Positions 43,455-49,029 of a DNA stretch of 49,029 bases are shown one piece after another. The DNA is from Bacteroidales bacterium (lineage in GTDB: Bacteria; Bacteroidota; Bacteroidia; Bacteroidales; Muribaculaceae): assembly GCA_015061055.1 (NCBI GenBank), contig SUXH01000020.1, positions 1-49,029 of the forward strand, given 5' to 3'. The notes under the pieces are model-generated. The model searched no databases and had not been told where the DNA came from. It saw only the letters and a list, made by a program, of their open reading frames with translations. Both the position numbers and the translations under genes were made by a program. Within the stretch, counting starts at the first letter, position 1. Every line of letters begins with the position of its first letter.

Positions 43455-43557
43455 TAACGAAGATAAAGCATTTCTCTTTAAATCGGAGAATATGCTTAGT
43501 TTTCGTATTATATTACCTATAAAACAACTAATAACAATAATAAACTTTAGCATCAAG

Positions 43558-45498
43558 ATGAGCTATTTAAGATTTGAAAAAACTCTGTTAACGAATCTTG
43601 AAGAATCACTTCCTAAAGAGATTCTTCGTACTAATCGTTCCGGAGCTTATCATTGCACTACTATCGTGGGGTGTAATACACGCAAATACCATGGATTGCT
43701 CGTCATTCCTATTCCTGAATTGGACGACGAGAATCACGTGATGCTCTCTTCACTTGATGAAACCGTTATTCAGCATGGAGCTGAATTCAACTTAGGGCTT
43801 CACAAGTACCAGGGCAATAACTACAGTCCTAACGGGCATAAATATGCGCGAGAGTTTGAGTGTGAAAAAGTGCCTACAACCATTTATCGTGTAGGTGGCG
43901 TAATTCTAAAAAAAGAGAAACTTTTCGTTCATCACGAAAATCGTATTCTTATCCGCTACACTCTCCTCGATGCACATTCCAACACGACATTGCGTCTGCG
44001 TCCTTTCCTTGCTTTCCGTAGCGTGAGAGAATACACTCACCAAAACTCGCAGGCAAGTCAAGAATATCAAGCAGTCGACAATGGAATCAAGACTTGTATG
44101 TATCCGGGATATCCTGAGCTATATATGCAGCTCAACAAGAAAAACGAATTCAAATTTATTCCCGATTGGTATCGAGGCATTGAATATCCTAAAGAACAAG
44201 AACGAGGATACGACTTCAATGAGGACCTTTATGTTCCGGGATATTTTGAATTCAACATCAAGAAAGGCGAAAGCGTCGTTTTCTCTGCAGGAATTTCAGA
44301 AGTAAAGACTCGCACTCTCAAGAAAACATTTGAGGACGAACGAGAAGAACGTACACCTCGCGACACTTTCCAACATTGTCTTATAAATGCTGCTCATCAA
44401 TTCCTCAACAAGCAAAACAATGAATATTATATTCTTGCCGGATATCCTTGGTTTAAATGTCGTGCACGCGACTTGTTTATATCACTTCCGGGGCTTACTC
44501 TTGCAATTGATGAAGTAAAGAAGTTTGAAACAGTGATGACTACAGCTTGTAAAGCTGTCAAACAATTCATCTCCGAAGGGCACACCGACCTCAAAATTTA
44601 CGAGATGGAACATCCCGATGTTCTTCTATGGGCTGTGTGGTGCATTCAACAATACGCTAAAATGGTTTCACGCGAACAATGTCGTGAAAAATATGGTGTC
44701 CTTCTCGAAGAAATCATTGATTTCATAAGAAAAGGTGGACACAACAATCTACACCTTCATTCAAATGGACTTCTCTACTCTAACGGACACGACAAGGCTA
44801 TCACTTGGATGAACTCCACTGCGAATGGTCGTCCTGTGATTACTCGCACAGGCTATATTGTCGAAACAAACGCACTTTGGTACAATGCGCTTCGTTTCAT
44901 AGCCGACCTTCTTGGAGAAAAAGAAAGCACAATATTCACTGAAAGTCTCAACGAACTTGCTGTAACAACTGCCGAATCATTCGTAAACACGTTCCTTAAC
45001 GAACATGGCTATCTATTGGACTATGTTGACGGCAATATGATGGACTGGAGTGTTCGCCCAAATATGATTTTTGCGGCAGCATTCGATTATTCACCTCTTA
45101 ACGCACGACAAAAGAAAGGCGTTATCGACATCTGCACAAAAGAACTTCTCACTCCTAAAGGGCTTCGCTCATTAAGTCCTAAGAGTGGAGGATATAATCC
45201 TAACTATGTAGGCCCACAAAGCCAACGTGATTATGCATACCACCAAGGTACAGCTTGGCCATGGCTTGCAGGATTCTATTTCGAAGCTTATCTGCGCATC
45301 TACAAGATGAGTGGTGTGGGATTCGTGGAACGACATATGATTAGCTACGAAGATGAATTATCTTCTCACTGTATCGGTTCAATCCCTGAAGTTTTCGATG
45401 GAAACCCACCTTTCAAAGGACGTGGTGCAGTGTCGTTTGCCATGAACGTAGCAGAAATACAGAGAACACTTTATTTATTAAGCAAATACAACTATTAA
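43558..45498 (+). CDS. Glycogen debranching enzyme (GDE_N plus GH133-type domain)
   Basis: 646 residues from the ATG at 43558; an in-frame ATG at 43492 would add 22 hydrophobic residues not typical for the family. The N-terminal domain has LRTNRSGAYHCTTIVGCNTR followed by KYHGLLV, the usual bacterial GDE_N opening. The alpha/alpha-barrel domain includes YILAGYPWFKCRARDLFISL, NSTANGRPVITRTGYIVET and QRDYAYHQGTAWPWLAGFYF, with candidate catalytic acids in those stretches. It hydrolyses alpha-1,6 branch points in glycogen. First gene of an operon with a glycosyltransferase and a GH57 protein, an arrangement conserved in Bacteroides. Confidence 0.92.
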   Translation: MSYLRFEKTLLTNLEESLPKEILRTNRSGAYHCTTIVGCNTRKYHGLLVIPIPELDDENHVMLSSLDETVIQHGAEFNLGLHKYQGNNYSPNGHKYAREFECEKVPTTIYRVGGVILKKEKLFVHHENRILIRYTLLDAHSNTTLRLRPFLAFRSVREYTHQNSQASQEYQAVDNGIKTCMYPGYPELYMQLNKKNEFKFIPDWYRGIEYPKEQERGYDFNEDLYVPGYFEFNIKKGESVVFSAGISEVKTRTLKKTFEDEREERTPRDTFQHCLINAAHQFLNKQNNEYYILAGYPWFKCRARDLFISLPGLTLAIDEVKKFETVMTTACKAVKQFISEGHTDLKIYEMEHPDVLLWAVWCIQQYAKMVSREQCREKYGVLLEEIIDFIRKGGHNNLHLHSNGLLYSNGHDKAITWMNSTANGRPVITRTGYIVETNALWYNALRFIADLLGEKESTIFTESLNELAVTTAESFVNTFLNEHGYLLDYVDGNMMDWSVRPNMIFAAAFDYSPLNARQKKGVIDICTKELLTPKGLRSLSPKSGGYNPNYVGPQSQRDYAYHQGTAWPWLAGFYFEAYLRIYKMSGVGFVERHMISYEDELSSHCIGSIPEVFDGNPPFKGRGAVSFAMNVAEIQRTLYLLSKYNY

Positions 45499-45501
45499 AA
45501 T

Positions 45502-45508
45502 AAGGAGG
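45502..45508 (+). promoter_or_regulatory. Strong Shine-Dalgarno site before the glycosyltransferase
   Basis: AAGGAGG, seven bases before the ATG. Full-length Shine-Dalgarno sites are rare in Bacteroidetes, and I see none like it at the other starts in this window. Confidence 0.8.
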
Positions 45509-45515
45509 AACCTAT

Positions 45516-46781
45516 ATGAAAGTATTAATGTTTGGATGGGAATTTCCTCCCAAGATATTAGGTGGATTGGCGGTAGCTTCCTATGGTATCACTAAGGGGC
45601 TTAGCCTTCAAGGCGATGTAGAAACCACATTTTGTTTACCAAAACCCACCGGAGAAGAAGAAAACTTCTTGAACATCATCGGAATGAATCAAGTGCCTAT
45701 TGTGTGGAAAGACGTTAATTACGACTATTTGAAATCTCGTCTTCCCAACTACACAAGCCCTGAGCAATATTATGCATTCCGCGACAAGATTTATGCCGAT
45801 TTCTCTTATATGTGCACCAACGATCTTGGCTGTATGGAGTTTGCCGGTGGATATCCCAAAAATCTGCATGAAGAAATCAACAATTACTCTATCATTGCAG
45901 GTGTTGTGGCTCGCCAACAAGAATTCGACATAATTCACGCTCACGACTGGCTCACCTACCCGGCAGGCGTACACGCTAAAATGGTAAGTGGAAAGCCATT
46001 GTGTATTCACGTACACGCTACCGATTTCGACCGCTCACGTGGTCAGGTGAACCCTACCGTTTACTCTATCGAAAAAAATGGTATGGACTATGCCGATTGT
46101 ATTATGTGTGTATCCGAACTCACTCGTCAAACTGTAATCAACCAATACCATCAAGATCCTCGTAAGTGTGTAGCTATGCACAATGCTGTATACCCTCTTT
46201 CACAAGAGCTACAAGACATTCCACGAGTAGATCACCCTAAGGAAAAGGTTGTTACATTCCTCGGACGTATCACAATGCAAAAAGGACCTGAATACTTCGT
46301 CGAAGCTGCTGCACTCGTTCTAAAACGCACTCGCAACATTCGTTTCGTGATGGCAGGGTCGGGCGACAAGCTCGAAGAAATGATACATCTCGCTGCTGTT
46401 CGTGGTATTGCCGACCGATTCCACTTCCCCGGATTCCAAAAAGGCAAGCAAGTATACGAAGCCTACAAGAATAGCGACGTTTTTGTTATGCCTTCGGTAT
46501 CCGAGCCTTTCGGTATTGCACCGCTCGAAGCTATGCAATGTGGTACACCATCAATCATATCTAAGCAGTCAGGATGTGGCGAAATCCTAACTAACGTGAT
46601 TAAAGTAGACTATTGGGACATCAACGCAATGGCTGATGCAATATATTCTATCTGCACTAACCCTTCTCTTTTCAAATATCTGCAAGAAGAAGGTATAAAG
46701 GAAGTAGACCAAATCACTTGGGAAAAGGTGGGATTGAAACACCGCGCTATCTACGACGAACTAATTAAAAACAATCGGTAA
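45516..46781 (+). CDS. GT4/GT5-like glycosyltransferase of the glycogen operon
   Basis: 421 residues, GT-B fold. N-terminal KVLMFGWEFPPKILGGLAVA is the starch/glycogen-synthase-like opening with the KxGGL-type loop; HAHDWLT (141-147) and the EX7E motif (Glu330 and Glu338 in SEPFGIAPLE) mark the donor site. It likely extends alpha-1,4-glucan from a nucleotide sugar; a trehalose- or other glucan-type product is possible. Starts 17 bp after the debranching enzyme with a strong ribosome-binding site, and ends 22 bp before the GH57 gene. Confidence 0.88.
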   Translation: MKVLMFGWEFPPKILGGLAVASYGITKGLSLQGDVETTFCLPKPTGEEENFLNIIGMNQVPIVWKDVNYDYLKSRLPNYTSPEQYYAFRDKIYADFSYMCTNDLGCMEFAGGYPKNLHEEINNYSIIAGVVARQQEFDIIHAHDWLTYPAGVHAKMVSGKPLCIHVHATDFDRSRGQVNPTVYSIEKNGMDYADCIMCVSELTRQTVINQYHQDPRKCVAMHNAVYPLSQELQDIPRVDHPKEKVVTFLGRITMQKGPEYFVEAAALVLKRTRNIRFVMAGSGDKLEEMIHLAAVRGIADRFHFPGFQKGKQVYEAYKNSDVFVMPSVSEPFGIAPLEAMQCGTPSIISKQSGCGEILTNVIKVDYWDINAMADAIYSICTNPSLFKYLQEEGIKEVDQITWEKVGLKHRAIYDELIKNNR

Positions 46782-46803
46782 AACCAAATAACAATTAATC
46801 GAT

Positions 46804-48210
46804 ATGAAAACAATTTGTTTATATTTTGAAATACACCAAATAATACACCTAAAACGCTACCGCTGTTTTGACATTGGTCGCGACCATTACTACTACGATG
46901 ACTACGAAAACGAACGTACCATCAACGAAATAGCCGAGCGTTCTTACATCCCTGCGCTCAACACACTCATCGAAATGGCCAAGAACAGCAACGGAGCATT
47001 CAAAGTGGCTGTATCTCTTTCGGGAGTGGGACTTGAACAATTGGAAATGTACGCACCTACAGTAATTGAGTTGCTTCATCAACTCAACGACACAGGCTGT
47101 TGTGAATTCCTTTGCGAGCCATACTCTCATGGACTTTCTTCTCTTGCAAATGAAGAATGTTTCCGCGAAGACGTTGAAGCTATGCGCACCAAAATCACTC
47201 AAATGTTTGGTAAAACACCTAAAGTATTCCGCAACTCAGGACTTATCTACTCAAACGAAATCGGTAGTATGGTTGCTGATATGGGATTCAAAGGTATGCT
47301 CACCGAAGGTGCTAAGCACGTTCTTGGGTGGAAGAGTCCTCACTACCTATATCACTGCGCGCACAACCAAAAACTGAAACTTTTGCTTCGTGATTACAAA
47401 CTATCCGATGATATAAGCCTTCGATTCTCCGACTCCGATTGGGCTGAATATCCGCTATTTGCCGATAAATACATAGGTTGGATTGCCGATATGCCCGAAG
47501 AAGAACAAGTTATCAACATCTTTATGGAACTGTCTTCTATCGGTATCTCACAACCACTTTCATCCAATATCCTCGAATTCCTTAAAGCTTTGCCACAATG
47601 CGCCAAGGAAAAAGGTATCACATTCTCTACTCCAAGCGAAATCATCAGCAAGCTCAAATCAGTCGACCAAATCGACGTTCCTTATCCTATGTCTTGGATC
47701 GACGAAGAACGCGACACAAGCTGCTGGCTTGGTAACATTATGCAACGTGAAGCTTTCGACAAGCTCTACAGTGTTGCCGAACGAGTCCACCTATGCAACG
47801 ACCGCCGTATCAAGCAAGACTGGAGCTATATGCAAGCAAGCAACAACTTCCGATTTATGACTACCAAAAACACCGGTATCGATGTAAATCGTGGCATCTA
47901 TGACTCTCCTTTCGATGCATTCACTAATTATATGAACATACTTGGTGATTTCATTAGTCGTGTCAACTCATTGTATCCTGTGGATATGGAAAGTGAAGAG
48001 CTAAACTCACTCATCACCACCATTAAGAATCAAGGCGATGAAATCACATTATTGAACAAGGAGATAGCTAAGTTGCAAGCGAAACTCGAAAAAGCTCAAC
48101 CAAAAGAAGCAAAAAAAACTACTAAGAAAGCTAAAAAAGCCGAAGAAAAAGCAGCAGTAGAAGAAGCTCCTAAAAAAGCTAAGAAAACGACCAAAAAGAA
48201 AGCTGAATAA
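46804..48210 (+). CDS. GH57 alpha-amylase-like protein, probable catalytic substitution, with Lys/Ala-rich tail
   Basis: 468 residues, no signal peptide. GH57 features in order: FEIHQIIHLKRYR (8-20, first motif), SLSGVGLEQLE (71-81), VFRNSGLIYSNEI (141-153) and LRFSDSDWAEYPL (206-218). In the alpha-amylase branch of GH57, the nucleophile sits in a stretch like RNTELIY; here that place is Gly146 (RNSGLIY), while the second acid Asp210 in RFSD is kept. Residues about 400-432 form a coiled coil, and about 430-468 are a Lys/Ala/Glu tail (for example PKKAKKTTKKK) like histone H1. Last gene of the glycogen operon; may be a glucan-binding or regulatory subunit rather than an active amylase. Confidence 0.85.
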   Translation: MKTICLYFEIHQIIHLKRYRCFDIGRDHYYYDDYENERTINEIAERSYIPALNTLIEMAKNSNGAFKVAVSLSGVGLEQLEMYAPTVIELLHQLNDTGCCEFLCEPYSHGLSSLANEECFREDVEAMRTKITQMFGKTPKVFRNSGLIYSNEIGSMVADMGFKGMLTEGAKHVLGWKSPHYLYHCAHNQKLKLLLRDYKLSDDISLRFSDSDWAEYPLFADKYIGWIADMPEEEQVINIFMELSSIGISQPLSSNILEFLKALPQCAKEKGITFSTPSEIISKLKSVDQIDVPYPMSWIDEERDTSCWLGNIMQREAFDKLYSVAERVHLCNDRRIKQDWSYMQASNNFRFMTTKNTGIDVNRGIYDSPFDAFTNYMNILGDFISRVNSLYPVDMESEELNSLITTIKNQGDEITLLNKEIAKLQAKLEKAQPKEAKKTTKKAKKAEEKAAVEEAPKKAKKTTKKKAE

Positions 48211-48231
48211 TAAGTATAGCTTCTAAACTCA

Positions 48232-48267
48232 AATAGAGGGTGGCTCACGATTGAGTCATCCTCTATT
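48232..48267 (+). terminator. Stem-loop after the GH57 gene
   Basis: 15-bp arms 48232-48246 and 48253-48267 with two G-U pairs, 21 bp after the stop codon; no long T-run. Confidence 0.6.
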
Positions 48268-48532
48268 CGTATGTTTGGCATATACGTCTCCTGTTTCTCT
48301 TTCATGAGGTACCGGCACACAGCTAAGACAATGCTGAGCGCGCCCTGTGGGCGTCATCTGTGGTAACCGGGTGCTTCAGCTCCCGGTGGTAAGCATAACC
48401 CCAAATAAGTGTGCTGTTTAGGTACACCACCTATATAACCCGACAAAAAAACCTTCTGCGTAGATTATTCCGTTGGTTCTCTATATAATGAATGCCGTAG
48501 GCATTTTAGTTGCTTTCAGCCAACTAAAGTTT
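48268..48532. other. Hairpin-rich non-coding region, possible dispersed repeat
   Basis: No ORF I trust. Four hairpins in a row: CGCCC-TGT-GGGCG (48341-48353), ACCGGG/CCCGGT (48366-48387), AATGCC-GTA-GGCATT (48491-48505) and TTTAGTTG/CAACTAAA (48505-48528). The GC-rich 48330-48390 stretch stands out from the AT-rich surroundings and looks like a REP- or MITE-type intergenic element. The last hairpin could end the minus-strand gene at 48533. Confidence 0.5.
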
Positions 48533-49027
48533 TTAATCACTCACCATAGTGTACCGATATACTCTACTTTCTGCCGTAGGTGAGTATACCAATACCCATT
48601 CGGTTAAGAAACATATCTCATAGGCAAAACTGAGTCGTTCCGGAACAGTCATAAATTTAGGTCGTGGAACAAAAAATCTTGGTGGACCTACTTCACCGCC
48701 TCCAAGTTCAACAACTGGGTTTGGTAGTTTTATTTTTCTTTTTATATCACGATAGAAATTGATAAACCTACCTCCCTCATATTTCTTATCCAAATGTCCC
48801 ATACTGAAATTCTTGTGCTCAAAGTCCGACAGATAATATGGCTGTGTTTTTATACTTGCATTCCACACTCTTTTGAATTCATCATACACAAAATCAGCGG
48901 TAGCCCATAAGCTATCGGTAAAATACCACCTTTGCCATTTCGACATTCGTGGATTTGGTTTCTTCGCAAATCGCCATTGGCGACCCGATAAGCGGTCAAG
49001 GGTTGTTTTTCCTTTTATTGAATCCAT
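48533..49027 (-). CDS. Unrecognised protein, may be cut at the window edge
   Basis: At least 164 residues, basic, rich in Trp, Tyr, Phe and Arg (for example MSKWQRWYFTDSLWATADFVY and a GGGEVGPPRFFVPRP loop). The last in-window ATG is at 49027, two bases from the edge, so the true start may lie outside. No signal peptide or known motif is visible. Base composition is ordinary for this window. I do not recognise the family. Confidence 0.5.
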   Translation of the reverse strand: MDSIKGKTTLDRLSGRQWRFAKKPNPRMSKWQRWYFTDSLWATADFVYDEFKRVWNASIKTQPYYLSDFEHKNFSMGHLDKKYEGGRFINFYRDIKRKIKLPNPVVELGGGEVGPPRFFVPRPKFMTVPERLSFAYEICFLTEWVLVYSPTAESRVYRYTMVSD

Positions 49028-49029
49028 TT

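Noticed and set aside
43492-43557. Upstream ATG for the debranching enzyme
   Set aside because: Adds a hydrophobic 22-residue piece that would look like a signal peptide on an enzyme normally cytoplasmic; family proteins begin at MSYL-like sequence.
1-49029. CRISPR arrays, tRNA genes, insertion sequences, prophage
   Set aside because: No regularly spaced repeats, cloverleaf-like segments, transposase or integrase frames or phage genes were seen on reading both strands.

Overview
The window is chromosomal DNA from a member of the Bacteroidales, probably a gut lineage close to Muribaculaceae or Prevotellaceae. Evidence: a SusC/SusD pair, C10 (streptopain-like) proteases with type IX secretion-like C-terminal tails, a class III fructose-bisphosphatase, DUF349 and solo B3/4 proteins, and promoters that repeatedly match the Bacteroides TTTG-N20-TAnnTTTG consensus. 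The DNA is AT-rich and densely coded. I see no tRNA, CRISPR array, prophage or insertion sequence.

Layout. 1-8564 (minus strand): the first codons of hisS, a secreted amidase and a membrane zinc peptidase that form one unit, two paralogous secreted C10 proteases with copied promoters, and TrpB2. 8909-12418: an NhaC-type antiporter, RNase P RNA (opposite strand) and HtrA. 12608-16306: malate dehydrogenase, a YciO/TsaC-family protein with a solo B3/4 tRNA-editing-like protein, and, divergently, the mtnN-luxS pair for S-adenosylhomocysteine recycling. 16470-23443: Fbp, an AlbA_2 protein, an SGNH hydrolase, two glycine-zipper OmpA lipoproteins and a secreted C1B peptidase. 23582-31194: acyltransferase, polyprenyl-phosphate sugar transferase, a DUF349 protein, an operon of a small unknown protein, a cyclophilin lipoprotein and an M16 peptidase, then a small membrane protein. 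31313-36401: two large exported WG-repeat proteins that end in the same 12-cysteine zinc-finger-like domain. 36541-41601: SusC/SusD. 41675-43312: a cytidylate-kinase-like protein and a diacylglycerol-kinase-family protein. 43558-48210: a glycogen operon (debranching enzyme, glycosyltransferase, GH57). 48211-48532 is non-coding and hairpin-rich, followed by an unrecognised gene at the right edge.

The observations most worth following are: the WG-repeat/zinc-finger paralogs, whose C-terminal 79 residues are almost identical although about 18 bases differ silently; the twin C10 protease promoters with an 11-bp-period direct repeat; a GH57 protein that seems to lack its catalytic glutamate and carries a histone-like Lys/Ala tail; a kinase gene predicted to be read from a leaderless mRNA; and two divergent promoters interleaved base by base between the B3/4 gene and mtnN. 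No complete new defence or mobile system is visible.
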